Positions 7,937 to 17,246 of a stretch of 64,000 nt of DNA are shown one piece after another. The position numbers were made by a program, and so were the translations under genes. The notes below the pieces were generated by a model. That model worked only from the letters and a program-made list of their open reading frames with translations, ran no database searches and was not told where the DNA came from. Position 1 is the first letter of the stretch, and every line of letters starts with the position of its first letter. This stretch comes from Hymenobacter persicinus (GTDB taxonomy: Bacteria > Bacteroidota > Bacteroidia > Cytophagales > Hymenobacteraceae): contig NZ_SEWE01000010.1 in assembly GCF_004167665.1 (NCBI RefSeq), positions 1-64,000 of the forward strand, given 5' to 3'.

Positions 7937-10354
7937 TTGATTCTTCCTCAGAATTTCGAGCAAAAGATTGGCTTCGCGCAGTTGCGCGAGATGCTGGAAG
8001 GCCTGTGTCTGAGTGCCCTGGGCCGCCAGTTTGTGGCCAAGATGACCTTCCAGACCAAGCACGACCAGCTGCTGAAGCTGCTGCTGCAAACCGACGAATT
8101 CCGCCTGCTGCTCAACAGCGGCGCCGACTTCCCCAGCCAGCATTACCACGACGTGCACCCCCACCTGGTGCGCGCCGCCTTGCCCGGCGCCTACCTCGAC
8201 GTGCCCGCGTTTTTTGCCGTCAAGATGAGCCTGCGCACCATCCGCCAGGCCCTGACTTTCTTCACCCAGGCCGAGGAAAGCCTGTATCCGACCCTGCGCC
8301 TGCTGGGCATCGGCGTACAGGTTGACCGCAACCTGCTGGCGAACCTGGACAAGGTGGTCGACGACGAGGGGCAGGTGCGCGACAACGCGTCCCCGCTCTT
8401 GTCCCAGCTCAAGCAGGAGCTCATCGGCCGCCAGGGCATGCTGCGCAAGCAGATTGCCGGCATCCTGCGCCACGCCAAGTCGGAGGGCTGGATTCCCGGT
8501 GATGCCGAGCCCACCATCCGCGGCGGCCGCCTGGTGCTGCCCGTCATTGCCGAGCACAAGCGCCGGGTGAAGGGCCTGATCCACGACGAGTCGGCCTCGG
8601 GGCAGACGGTGTTTATCGAGCCGGAGGCCGTATTCGAGCTCAACAACGACATCAAGGACCTGGAGAATGCCTACCAGCGCGAGCTGATCCGCATCCTGAC
8701 GGCCCTTACCGACCAGCTGCGCCCCCACATTCCGGACCTGCGCAAGGCCTACCAGTACCTGGGCCTGCTCGACTTCGTGCGCGCCAAGGCCTTGCTGGCC
8801 CACCGCCTCGAAGCGACCCTGCCCACGCTGGATGCCAAGCCGCTGATTCGGTGGAAAACCGTGCGCCACCCGCTGCTCTACCTGACTTTCAAGGAGCATA
8901 AGGAAAACCCGCGCGAAGTCGTGCCCCTGGACATTGAGCTCAACCCCGACCAGCGCATTCTGCTGATTTCGGGGCCAAATGCCGGCGGTAAGTCGGTGAG
9001 CATGAAGACCGTGGGGCTGGTGCAGTACATGCTCCAGTGCGGCCTGTTGATTCCGGCTGCCGACGGCTCCGAGGCCGGCATGTTCGACGACATTTTCCTC
9101 GACATCGGCGACGAACAGAGCCTGGAAAACGACCTGAGCACCTATTCGTCCCACCTGCTGAGCATGAAGCAGTTCGTGACCCTGGCCGGCAAGCGCAGCC
9201 TGGTGCTCATCGACGAATTCGGCACCGGCACCGAGCCCGCCCTGGGCGGGGCCATTGCCGAGGCCGTGCTCGACCAGCTCAACCGGGCCCGCTCCTTCGG
9301 CGTCATCACCACCCACTACACCAACCTGAAGAACTTTGCCGAGCGCAATGCGGGCATCGTCAACGGGGCCATGCGCTACGACCCGGAGCGCCTGCAGCCG
9401 CTCTACCGGCTGGAAATCGGCAAGCCGGGCTCGTCGTTTGCCATCGAAATTGCCCGCAAAATCGGTCTGCCCAAGCAGATTGTGGAGCGGGCTACCCAAC
9501 TCGTGGGCAAGGACAAAATCCGTTACGACCGGTTGCTGGAAGGGCTGGAAAAGGAAAAGGCTGACCTCGAGTTGCGCACCGCCGAAGCCGCCAAGGCCGA
9601 GCGACGCATGAAAAAAGCCGCCCAGGAGTACCAGGACCTGAAAAAGCACCTCGACGAAACCACCCTCGACGTGCTCCGCGACGCCAAGGCCAAGGCCAAG
9701 CTCCTGCTCAAGGACACCAACCAGCAGATTGAGGCCACCATCCAGGAAATCCGCGTCGGCCAGGCCGATAAGGAGAAAACCAAGGACGCCCGCCAGAAGC
9801 TCGACACGTTCGTGCGCGAAAAGCTCCAGCTTGAGCCGCCCAAGCCCAAGGCCACGCGCGAGCTGGCCGAGCCCGGCACGCTCAAGGCCGGCGACAAAGT
9901 GGCCCTCATCGGCCAGGACGGGCACGGCGAAATTATGAGCGTGAAGGGCAAGACGGCGGAGGTCAGCTTCGGCGGTATGAAGACCATCGTCAAGGTGTCG
10001 CAGCTCGAAAAATTGGGCCGGGCCGAAATCCGGGAGCGGGAGAAGAAGTCGGAGCGCCTGAGCTACGCCGTATCGGGCGCCGGCATCGACATGACCGGCC
10101 GGATGAGCAACTTCAGCCCCAACCTCGATTTGCGCGGGGAGCGGGCCGAAGATGCCCTGCACAAAATCATGGCCTTCGTCGATGACGCCGTGATGTTCGG
10201 GGTGCCCGAGCTGCGCGTGCTCCACGGCCGCGGCAACGGCGTGCTCCGCCAAGTCGTGCGCGACTACCTGCGCTCCGTGCGTGCCATTGCCAGCGTGGCC
10301 GACGAGCACGCCGACCGGGGTGGCGACGGGGTCACCATTGCCGTGCTGAAGTAA
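7937..10354 (+). CDS. mutS2: Endonuclease MutS2
   Basis: An 805-residue MutS2 protein. The N-terminal core and clamp regions are followed by the MutS-type ATPase with Walker A GPNAGGKS at about residue 346 and Walker B LVLIDEFGTGTEP at about 425. A charged coiled coil covers about residues 520-640. A C-terminal Smr nuclease domain follows (NLDLRGERAEDAL, VLHGRGNGVLR). MutS2 is known to suppress recombination or act in ribosome rescue, depending on species. No ATG is available near the family start, so TTG at 7937 is used. The antisense strand also has a long open frame, a GC-rich artefact. Confidence 0.97.
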   Translation: MILPQNFEQKIGFAQLREMLEGLCLSALGRQFVAKMTFQTKHDQLLKLLLQTDEFRLLLNSGADFPSQHYHDVHPHLVRAALPGAYLDVPAFFAVKMSLRTIRQALTFFTQAEESLYPTLRLLGIGVQVDRNLLANLDKVVDDEGQVRDNASPLLSQLKQELIGRQGMLRKQIAGILRHAKSEGWIPGDAEPTIRGGRLVLPVIAEHKRRVKGLIHDESASGQTVFIEPEAVFELNNDIKDLENAYQRELIRILTALTDQLRPHIPDLRKAYQYLGLLDFVRAKALLAHRLEATLPTLDAKPLIRWKTVRHPLLYLTFKEHKENPREVVPLDIELNPDQRILLISGPNAGGKSVSMKTVGLVQYMLQCGLLIPAADGSEAGMFDDIFLDIGDEQSLENDLSTYSSHLLSMKQFVTLAGKRSLVLIDEFGTGTEPALGGAIAEAVLDQLNRARSFGVITTHYTNLKNFAERNAGIVNGAMRYDPERLQPLYRLEIGKPGSSFAIEIARKIGLPKQIVERATQLVGKDKIRYDRLLEGLEKEKADLELRTAEAAKAERRMKKAAQEYQDLKKHLDETTLDVLRDAKAKAKLLLKDTNQQIEATIQEIRVGQADKEKTKDARQKLDTFVREKLQLEPPKPKATRELAEPGTLKAGDKVALIGQDGHGEIMSVKGKTAEVSFGGMKTIVKVSQLEKLGRAEIREREKKSERLSYAVSGAGIDMTGRMSNFSPNLDLRGERAEDALHKIMAFVDDAVMFGVPELRVLHGRGNGVLRQVVRDYLRSVRAIASVADEHADRGGDGVTIAVLK

Positions 10355-10361
10355 GCCGCCC

Positions 10362-10838
10362 ATGTTCGTCAGCCAGCCCCAGCGCTTTACGTACCGCAGC
10401 CGTTTGTCGGTCCCGGCGCTGCGGGCGGTGGCCGACGAGTTCGTGGCCCGGCAGGGTGGCCCCCAGCAGCCGGGCGCTTACGTGGCCAGCTGGCTTTCGG
10501 CGACGGTATTGGAGGCCACGCCACGGGAAGTGCCGCGGGCCCTGCGCTACGCCGGCAAGCAGCGGGCCACGCTCGAGCTGCCGCTCGCCGCCGGGGACGC
10601 GCGGGTCAACCTCACTATTTACCCGGCGTCCCTGCTCTCCACGCTGTTCTACGGAATCCTGGTCGGGGGCGCGTACGCCGGCTTTTCCTGCCTGCAGGAA
10701 GGCCACTGGCTGCACGTCGGGCTGAGCGTGAGTTTCGTGGCCCTCGCCACCGGCTCGTTGCGGATAATCCAGCAGGCCTCAACCAAGCTGCTGCGGCAGG
10801 ATCTGGAGCAGCACTTTCAGCTGAACGCGCTGGGTTAA
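10362..10838 (+). CDS. Hypothetical protein with hydrophobic segments
   Basis: A 158-residue protein that I do not recognise. The first 85 residues are soluble and basic. Then come two likely membrane helices (about residues 90-108 and 112-132) and a short polar tail. It begins seven bases after mutS2 and ends before a strong bidirectional terminator, so it is probably the last gene of a mutS2 transcript. Confidence 0.7.
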   Translation: MFVSQPQRFTYRSRLSVPALRAVADEFVARQGGPQQPGAYVASWLSATVLEATPREVPRALRYAGKQRATLELPLAAGDARVNLTIYPASLLSTLFYGILVGGAYAGFSCLQEGHWLHVGLSVSFVALATGSLRIIQQASTKLLRQDLEQHFQLNALG

Positions 10839-10860
10839 ACGCGAATAGCCTGCATAAAAA

Positions 10861-10893
10861 AAGGCGGCTCCCAATTCGGGAGCCGCCTTTTTT
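10861..10893. terminator. Bidirectional intrinsic terminator
   Basis: A perfect GGCGGCTCCC stem around an AATT-centred loop with A-runs on the left and T-runs on the right. It serves both converging genes. Confidence 0.92.
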
Positions 10894-10912
10894 AGGTTCA
10901 ATAAGCAAAGAG

Positions 10913-13237
10913 CTACTCGACTACTACGCGGCTAACCTGGGTGGTTTCGGGCGTTACAATCTGCACCAGGTACAGGCCGGCGCGCAGTTGCGAGGCATCC
11001 ACGGTTACGTCCTGGCCGTTCAGAGGCTGGGTCTGGGTCAGCACCACCCGACCGGTGGCATCACGCAGGGTGATGGTAGCCGTACGGGCCTTGTTCGACT
11101 CCAGGCGCAGCTGGAACTTGCCGGCCGTGGGGTTCGGGTACACCTGGATGCTGCTCTGCTGCACGGTGGCTTTCTTGTTGCTCAGCACCAAGTTACACAC
11201 CGTCACGGTGCTGCCGAAAGCCTGCTCGTCCTGAATCCGCTTGGCAAACTCCTGGTAATAGGTGTTTACAATTTTGGCGTCGTGGACAATCAGGGTGTTT
11301 TCGTCGTTTTCGGTGTTAGCCGAGAGGCTCCAGTTGTGCGAACCCACGAACACCTGCGGATCGGAAGCCGAAGCGCCGGCGTCGATGATGGCGTACTTGT
11401 GGTGCATAATGCCCATGCCCTTGAACTTGATGATGCGGTTGCCCAGGGCCGTTTTGATGGTCCGGAAAATCGGGCCTTCCGCCGCGCTGGAGGTGTCGTT
11501 GACCAATACTTCCGAGCAGTTGGCAATACCCTTGGCATTCACTTGGTCGCGGATGGCGCGGCCAATGTCGCTCTGGGTGATGAGCATGGTGGCAATGTGC
11601 AGGTCGTTGTCGGCCGTCTGGATGGCTTCGATCAGGCGCCCGTTCACGTTGTCGGTGGGCGAGAACCACGACTCCACGGTTTTGCCACCGATGTTGAGGT
11701 AGTGCGGGGTGTTGTCGGTTTTCAGCGAACCGAACACGGCCGTGGCCGTGGTGCCGCCGCCCCACATTTCGTTCATCTCGATGGTGTAGACCCGGGCCAG
11801 CGACTGGTCCTGCACGGCAATGGCGTTGTTGCGGTCGGTGCTGAGCTGGGCCGCAGTCCAGTTCGTGGAGCCGGTCCACACCCAGGGCACGTTCGGGTTG
11901 GTGCTGTTGGCATCAATAATCACAAACTTGTTGTGCATGATGTTCTGGGTCGTGTTGCGCCCGATGCGCGGAATGGCCGAGTTCAGGTTCTGGATGCTGG
12001 CGTTGGCGTTGTCATTCTCGAAAATCACGCGCACCTGCACGCCGCGGGCGTAGGCAGCATTCACGGCGGCCAAAATCACGGGGCTGTTCCAGTTGTAGAT
12101 GGCAATGTCTAGGGTCTGGGCGGCCTTGTTGATGTAGCGGGCCACGGTGTCGGCAATGGCGCCATTAGCCAAGTAGGTGGCGTTGTTGCCGGGCAGGGCC
12201 AGGGCCGTATTCACCGGGTTGTTGAAGTAGGAGCGCATCTTGCCCGTGGAGAGCGAGCCAGTGACCATCGGAATCACGCGCGACTCCGACAACCCTACCG
12301 AGTTGGTGGAGCTGGCCTTGATGTAGTAAACCGTGGCGGGCTGCAGGCCGGTGATGGCCAGGCTGTGGTTGGTGACGCTGGTGGCGTTGGTGACGGCCGT
12401 AAACGTGCCGTTCGGCGTGGTCGAGTACTCCACCTTCGTGTCGCCGGCGTTCTGGGTGAGGAAGTTCACCGTGAAGCCGCTCGAGTTGATGTTGATGGGA
12501 CGGGGCGTAGTCAGCAGGTTGGGCGTGTTGCCCTGCAAAAAGTCGGCGTAGACGCGGGGCAGAAACTGGTAGCCGGTGGTGCCGGGCGCCACGTTAGTAA
12601 ACTGGCTCATGATGCCGACGGCGTCGTAGAGGCCGGTCGGGGCGGGTTTGCCCACCAGGCCACCGGGGCCGGTGCTGGCCGCATTCACGTACAGGGGCGT
12701 GGCGGCGTTGTTGTTGATGCGGTAACCGGCCGAAACCGACTGGAACGCCGTAACGGGCGCGCCGGTGGAGGTGTTAATCGAGGTCAGTCCGTTCAGGCGC
12801 ACCAGGCGGCCTTCGTACTGCTCGGCGAAGGCGGGGGTGAGGTTGCCGGCGGCAAACACAATGGGCTGCACGGGCCGGTTGCCGGCCACAATCTGCAGGT
12901 TGGTAATGGGGTTGATTTCCAGCAGGCCGCGGAAGTCCACAATCTGGCCCGTTACCAGAATGGAGTCGCCGGGCACGATGGAGTTGAGCAGGGGCAAAAA
13001 GGCGTTGCCGGCCGCGCCGTACACGCCCACGCCGCCGGTGGCGTCCTGAATGTAGCGAATGGCGCCCAACTCGGCGCCGTTGGTGGCCACCCCACGGATG
13101 GTGACCGTAGGGCCGGTGGTCGAGTTAAAGGCCGGGGCCTGGGCCCGGGCCGCCCCAATCGAGATGGACGTCTGGGCCAGAGAGGCCGGCAGACTCACGC
13201 CCAGGGAGAGCAGGGTTAAGAGAGTAAATTTTTTCAT
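10913..13237 (-). CDS. Secreted phospholipase D-like protein with T9SS sorting domain
   Basis: A 774-residue exported protein. It has a signal peptide (about 1-21), then an OB-fold-like N-terminal region (about 22-240; TVTIRGVATNGAELGAIRYI), then a fibronectin-type-III-like segment (about 245-330). Two PLD-type repeats with HxKxxxxD motifs follow: HNKFVIID near residue 438 and HHKYAIID near 620. The last 75 residues form a type A type IX secretion sorting domain (VYPNPTAGKF near its start). It is therefore expected on the cell surface or secreted. PLD-superfamily members cleave phosphodiesters (lipid or nucleic acid); the substrate is unknown. The gene is preceded by a -7-like CATATTTG at 13286-13293 on the minus strand. 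Confidence 0.9.
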   Translation of the reverse strand: MKKFTLLTLLSLGVSLPASLAQTSISIGAARAQAPAFNSTTGPTVTIRGVATNGAELGAIRYIQDATGGVGVYGAAGNAFLPLLNSIVPGDSILVTGQIVDFRGLLEINPITNLQIVAGNRPVQPIVFAAGNLTPAFAEQYEGRLVRLNGLTSINTSTGAPVTAFQSVSAGYRINNNAATPLYVNAASTGPGGLVGKPAPTGLYDAVGIMSQFTNVAPGTTGYQFLPRVYADFLQGNTPNLLTTPRPININSSGFTVNFLTQNAGDTKVEYSTTPNGTFTAVTNATSVTNHSLAITGLQPATVYYIKASSTNSVGLSESRVIPMVTGSLSTGKMRSYFNNPVNTALALPGNNATYLANGAIADTVARYINKAAQTLDIAIYNWNSPVILAAVNAAYARGVQVRVIFENDNANASIQNLNSAIPRIGRNTTQNIMHNKFVIIDANSTNPNVPWVWTGSTNWTAAQLSTDRNNAIAVQDQSLARVYTIEMNEMWGGGTTATAVFGSLKTDNTPHYLNIGGKTVESWFSPTDNVNGRLIEAIQTADNDLHIATMLITQSDIGRAIRDQVNAKGIANCSEVLVNDTSSAAEGPIFRTIKTALGNRIIKFKGMGIMHHKYAIIDAGASASDPQVFVGSHNWSLSANTENDENTLIVHDAKIVNTYYQEFAKRIQDEQAFGSTVTVCNLVLSNKKATVQQSSIQVYPNPTAGKFQLRLESNKARTATITLRDATGRVVLTQTQPLNGQDVTVDASQLRAGLYLVQIVTPETTQVSRVVVE

Positions 13238-13384
13238 GAAAGCCGTAAAAAGGTCAATACAGGAAGGTGGTGGGAATTAAGGGTGCAAATATGCTGATTT
13301 TCAGGCGAAAAACCGGCTCGAATCCGCGGTGGGAATAGCGTAAAATTCCGGGGCATACGTGAACGGCGGGTGAAGCCCGCGGGC

Positions 13385-14380
13385 CTAGTCGTCGCCGTCC
13401 GAATCGGTAGAGCGGGTGGCGCGGCTGGTGCTGCGCTTTTTGGTGTCCGTAATCATGGGCACGGGCGCCGCGGTGGAAGTGCCCACGGCATTCGTGGACG
13501 AGACCTTCACGTAGTACACCGTGCCGGGCTGCAAATCCTTCAGCGCAATGCTGTGGCGGGTGGTGGGCGTGGCGTTCATCACCACCGTGCCCAGCTCGGC
13601 GCTCCGGCCGTACTCCACCTTGGTGTCGCCGGCATTCTGGGTGCTAAAGTTCACGGTGAAGCCGTTGCGGCTCATTTCGGTCGGGATGGGCTCGCCCAGC
13701 ATGTTGGGCAGGCCGCCGCCGAGCATGATGTCGTTGTAGAGGCGGGGCAGAAGCTGGTAGCCGCCGGTGCCGGAGGGCGCAAACTGGCCGATGATGCCGG
13801 TCAGGTCAAACTCGCTGTTGGGCGCGGGCTTGCCCACGATGCCGGTTTCGCCGGCCGAGGCGTTGTTGGTGCGCAGCGTGGCGCCCTTCTGCCCGTTGAG
13901 CAGGTAGTTGCTGTTGCCGTTGAAGGTCATGATGCCCACGCCGCTGGGGGTAGTCACGCCGGTATTAGACTTGATTTTCACCAACCGGCCCTCGTAGGCC
14001 TCGGCGTACACCTTGGTCAGCTCGGAAGCCATAACTTCCACCGGCACCAGGCGGCGACCCGAGGCCAGCTTGCGCACCGACGTGACGGGGTCCATTTCCA
14101 GCAGGCCATTATAGTTTTTGAGCGTGCCGCGCAGCTCCACACTGTCGCCGGGGGCCAGGGCCGCGAAGCCCACGGCCGAGTTGGAAAAGGCCGCCAAGCC
14201 GGCCTCCCGATCCTGAATGTAGCGGATGGCCCCCAGCTCGGGGCCGTTGCTGACCGTGCCGCGCACCGTGACGGTGGTGCCGGGGCCGGCGGCGCGGGCG
14301 GCCGAAAGCGTGATGACGGACTGGGCGTGCACTCCCGTTGCGGCGCCGAGCAGCGCCGCGCAAAGTGTAACGTTCTTCAT
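13385..14380 (-). CDS. Secreted OB/FnIII-like protein, short paralogue of the PLD-like protein
   Basis: A 331-residue protein with a signal peptide (about 1-19). It is clearly related to the first 330 residues of the neighbouring PLD-like protein: both have VRG-NG-ELGAIRYIQD, GIVGKPAP or VGKPAP, YQLLPR-Y-D and NAGDTKVEY in the same order. It stops after the fibronectin-like part with a basic-then-acidic tail (RSTSRATRSTDSDGDD). It lacks both HxKxxxxD motifs and the C-terminal sorting domain. It could be a truncated duplicate or a separate small surface protein. It has its own candidate promoter. Confidence 0.8.
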   Translation of the reverse strand: MKNVTLCAALLGAATGVHAQSVITLSAARAAGPGTTVTVRGTVSNGPELGAIRYIQDREAGLAAFSNSAVGFAALAPGDSVELRGTLKNYNGLLEMDPVTSVRKLASGRRLVPVEVMASELTKVYAEAYEGRLVKIKSNTGVTTPSGVGIMTFNGNSNYLLNGQKGATLRTNNASAGETGIVGKPAPNSEFDLTGIIGQFAPSGTGGYQLLPRLYNDIMLGGGLPNMLGEPIPTEMSRNGFTVNFSTQNAGDTKVEYGRSAELGTVVMNATPTTRHSIALKDLQPGTVYYVKVSSTNAVGTSTAAPVPMITDTKKRSTSRATRSTDSDGDD

Positions 14381-14429
14381 GCAGTAGAAACAGGCAGGGG
14401 GGAAAGGAAAGGGGAAAGGTCAGTTTGTA

Positions 14430-14461
14430 CAAATATGCCTATTCCCAGCCTATTTGCACAA
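14430..14461 (-). promoter_or_regulatory. Candidate promoter of the short paralogue
   Basis: Minus strand: TTG (14459-14461), 21-base spacer, CATATTTG (14430-14437), one mismatch to TAnnTTTG. The same -7 octamer precedes the neighbouring paralogue at 13286-13293. Confidence 0.5.
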
Positions 14462-14535
14462 AGCCGCGGCATTTAATATAGCGTTGAGCTTGTTTTTGGG
14501 GCTTGGCTGATCCTCAGCGGACTCCGGGCGCGCCG

Positions 14536-15567
14536 CTAGAGGATGTTGACCTCCGGATGCAGCTCCACGCCAAACTTCTCGCGCACGGAGGCAATAATGT
14601 CCTGGGCCAGGTCCCGGATGTCGGCGCCCTGGGCCCCGCCGTGGTTGACGAGCACCAGCGCCTGCTGGTCGTGCACGCCGTGGGCCCCGAAGCGGCGCCC
14701 CTTCCAGCCGCACTGCTCAATCAGCCAGGCGGCGGGCACCTTCACGCCCCCGGGCACGGGGTAGCCGGGCAGGGCGGGGTACTGGGCCTTGAGGGCGTCG
14801 TACTTGGCCTGGCTGAGCTCCGGGTTTTTGAAAAAGCTGCCCGCGTTGCCAACCTGAGCCGGGTCGGGGAGCTTGCTGCGGCGGATGCGGATGACGGCCT
14901 CACTCACGTCCTGGGGCGTGGGCGAAGTTTCGATGCCCATATCGGCCAGGGTGGTACTGATGGCCCCGTAGCTGGTGTTGAGCTCGTGGCGGCGCCGCAG
15001 CCGCAGCACCACGCCCGTAACAATAAACTGGTTGCGCAGCGGGCCCTTGAACACGCTTTCCCGGTAGCCGAAGCCGCACTGCTCGTGGGTGAAGGTGCGC
15101 AGCTGCCCGGAGCTGATTTCCACGGCTTCCAAGTGGTCGAAGGTGTCTTTGAGCTCGGCGCCGTAGGCCCCGATGTTTTGCAGGGGCGCCGCGCCCACCG
15201 TGCCCGGAATCAACGACAGGTTTTCGATACCACTCAGGCCCTGGCTCAGCGTGTACTGCACCAATCCGTGCCAGGATTCGCCGGCCCCGGCCCGCACCAG
15301 GGCCGTGTCGGTGGCTTCATCCTGGGCCGTGATGTCGAGGCCGGTGATTTCATTTTTAAGCACGATGCCGTCGAAGTCCCGGGTGAACAGCAGATTGGAG
15401 CCCCCGCCGAGCACCAGCTTTTCGGCCTGCTGCACCTCGGGCAACGCCAGCAGGGCGCGCAGCTCGTCGACGCTGCGGAAGCGGGCAAACAGGCGGGCCT
15501 TGGCTTCGAGGCCGAAGGTGTTGTAGGGGCGCAGGGAAACGTGGTGTTCGAGCTGGGGAGCAGGCAT
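14536..15567 (-). CDS. murB: UDP-N-acetylmuramate dehydrogenase
   Basis: NADPH- and FAD-dependent reduction of enolpyruvyl-UDP-GlcNAc to UDP-MurNAc in peptidoglycan synthesis. The protein has 343 residues, typical of type I MurB. Visible are the N-terminal SLRPYNTFGLEAKA, the FAD-binding LVLGGGSNLLF and LSGIENLSLIPGTVGAAPLQ, the GYRESVFKG segment (tyrosine insertion of type I) and GSFFKNP with the catalytic serine region. The ATG at 15567 is chosen because a strong -7 element lies just upstream, which would leave the longer frame untranscribed. Confidence 0.97.
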   Translation of the reverse strand: MPAPQLEHHVSLRPYNTFGLEAKARLFARFRSVDELRALLALPEVQQAEKLVLGGGSNLLFTRDFDGIVLKNEITGLDITAQDEATDTALVRAGAGESWHGLVQYTLSQGLSGIENLSLIPGTVGAAPLQNIGAYGAELKDTFDHLEAVEISSGQLRTFTHEQCGFGYRESVFKGPLRNQFIVTGVVLRLRRRHELNTSYGAISTTLADMGIETSPTPQDVSEAVIRIRRSKLPDPAQVGNAGSFFKNPELSQAKYDALKAQYPALPGYPVPGGVKVPAAWLIEQCGWKGRRFGAHGVHDQQALVLVNHGGAQGADIRDLAQDIIASVREKFGVELHPEVNIL

Positions 15568-15589
15568 GGGAAAGCGGCTGGATTTGCGA

Positions 15590-15597
15590 CAAAGGTA
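15590..15597 (-). promoter_or_regulatory. Promoter -7 element for murB
   Basis: Perfect TACCTTTG on the minus strand, 23 bases from the murB ATG. No TTG is found at 19-21 bases upstream, so only the -7 part is supported. Confidence 0.6.
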
Positions 15598-15649
15598 AAT
15601 GTTCGGGCGGGCTGCGCCGACACGCGGCAGCTTATTCGGGCGGCAATAA

Positions 15650-15676
15650 AAAAAGCCCGCGGGTTGCGGGCTTTTT
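15650..15676 (-). terminator. Intrinsic terminator after the sugar transporter gene
   Basis: AAAAAGCCCGC stem with a five-base loop and a T-run on the minus strand, about 22 bases past the transporter stop. Confidence 0.88.
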
Positions 15677-15697
15677 ACGAAGGGCAAACGGCGGCGC

Positions 15698-17101
15698 TTA
15701 CCGCACCCGGTAGCCGCTCACGGCGTAGTAGAGCAGGTAGGCGTAGCAGAGCGCGGGCAGAATGAAAGCCACGCGCAGGCCCCCGCCGTGGGTGGCCACA
15801 AAGCCCATCAGCGGCGGAATGATGGCGCCGCCCACGATGGCCATAATCAGGTAGGAGGAGCCCTGCTTGGTGAAGCGGCCCAGGCCGGTGATGGCCAAGG
15901 GAAAAATGACGGGCCACATAATGGAGTTACACACCCCGCAGAGCACCACCAGCCACAGCGCCGTTTCGCCGTGGTTGAAGATGGAGGCCAGCACGAACAA
16001 GGTGCCGGCCGCGCACACGCCCACCAGCAGCTTGCGGGCGTTGAAGCGGCTGAGCAGCGGAATGCCGATAATGCGGCCCACCATCAGCCCAAACCAGTAC
16101 GAGGACACCAGCACCGCCCCCACGGCCTTGGTGAAGCCGGAGTTCGTATCGATGGGCTCGGGGGCGTGGCCAAACAGGGCGCCGGCCCAGCCCGTGGCCA
16201 GGCTCAGGCTGCGCACCAGCTGCTGGGTGAAGCCGCTGAGCTCTTTGATGCCTTGGCTTTCGCCGTAGCGGATCAGAAACGAGCCCAGCCCGACTTCCAC
16301 GCCCACGTAGGCGAAAATGGCTGCCACGCCCAGGGCCAAGTGGCGGAAGTCGAGGGCGGAGCGGCGGCCGGCAAAGCCCGAGGCCTCGGCCGTGGCCGCT
16401 TCTTCCTCGGCCGGGATGCTTTCAATTTCGGGCAGGCGCACCAGGAAAAACAGGGCCGACAGCACCGCCAGAAACAAGGCCAGCCCCAGGTAGAGGGGCT
16501 TGACCAGCGTGGCTTCCTGAGTCAGGCGCTGCTCCAGGGGCAGGGCCGCCAGCTGGGCCTTGAGCACCGTGGAGCCGCCAAACAAGATCAGGCCGCCAAT
16601 GAGCGGGGAAATAGTGCCGCCCAGCCCGTTGGCCACGCCCACGATGCTGACCCGGCTGGCCGCCGTGCGGGCCGGTCCGAGCACCGACACGTAGGGGTTG
16701 GCCGCCACCTGCAGCAACGTGATGCCGGCGCCCAGCAAGCTCAGCGCCAGCAAAAACAGGGCGAAGGTGCGGGAGTTAGCGGCCGGCACAAACAGCAGCG
16801 CGCCCAGGGCCATAACCAGCAGCCCCAGCACGATGCCGCGCTTGAACCCGAGCTTTTCCAGCACCCGGCCCGCGGGCAACGACATCAGAAAGTAGGCCCC
16901 GAAAAAGGCTGATTGCACCAGTGAGGACTGCAGATCCGTGAGCTGGCAGACGTCCTTGAGGTAGGGCATCAGCACGTCGTTGAAGTTGGTGACGGCCCCG
17001 AACAGGAAAAACAGGGTTGTCATCAGCACCATGGGCCCGGCGTAGGAGCGGGTCGGGGCGGCGGTGGTGGCAGGAGAGGAAGTAGAAACGGGAACGGCCA
17101 T
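15698..17101 (-). CDS. FucP-type sugar MFS transporter
   Basis: A 467-residue inner-membrane transporter of the major facilitator superfamily, fucose:H+ symporter subfamily. The pattern MVLMTTLFFLFGAVTNFNDV followed by LMPYLKDVCQLTDLQSSLVQ is the family N-terminal signature. LQVAANPYV and VGVANGLGGTISPLIGG also match. Twelve hydrophobic segments are plausible, with a long central loop (about residues 250-290). The open frame extends to 17698, but the ATG at 17101 gives the family length. The likely substrate is a monosaccharide such as fucose, glucose or galactose; sequence alone does not decide. Confidence 0.92.
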   Translation of the reverse strand: MAVPVSTSSPATTAAPTRSYAGPMVLMTTLFFLFGAVTNFNDVLMPYLKDVCQLTDLQSSLVQSAFFGAYFLMSLPAGRVLEKLGFKRGIVLGLLVMALGALLFVPAANSRTFALFLLALSLLGAGITLLQVAANPYVSVLGPARTAASRVSIVGVANGLGGTISPLIGGLILFGGSTVLKAQLAALPLEQRLTQEATLVKPLYLGLALFLAVLSALFFLVRLPEIESIPAEEEAATAEASGFAGRRSALDFRHLALGVAAIFAYVGVEVGLGSFLIRYGESQGIKELSGFTQQLVRSLSLATGWAGALFGHAPEPIDTNSGFTKAVGAVLVSSYWFGLMVGRIIGIPLLSRFNARKLLVGVCAAGTLFVLASIFNHGETALWLVVLCGVCNSIMWPVIFPLAITGLGRFTKQGSSYLIMAIVGGAIIPPLMGFVATHGGGLRVAFILPALCYAYLLYYAVSGYRVR

Positions 17102-17246
17102 GCAGGCGGGAGGGAAGAATGGGTGAAGCCTTAAAGATAGGAATGTCGCGCAAAGCTTTCCGCCTGCTTCAGCCGCCGGGCTTGGTGGTCCACCCGCGCC
17201 TTTTGCCGACCTTTGCCGCTTCCCTTCGCACCTAACGACCCGCTTC

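Noticed and set aside
7895..10363. 822-codon frame antisense to mutS2
   Set aside because: It has low-complexity His/Val/Gly-rich content typical of the reverse strand of GC-rich coding DNA. MutS2 on the plus strand has all family motifs.
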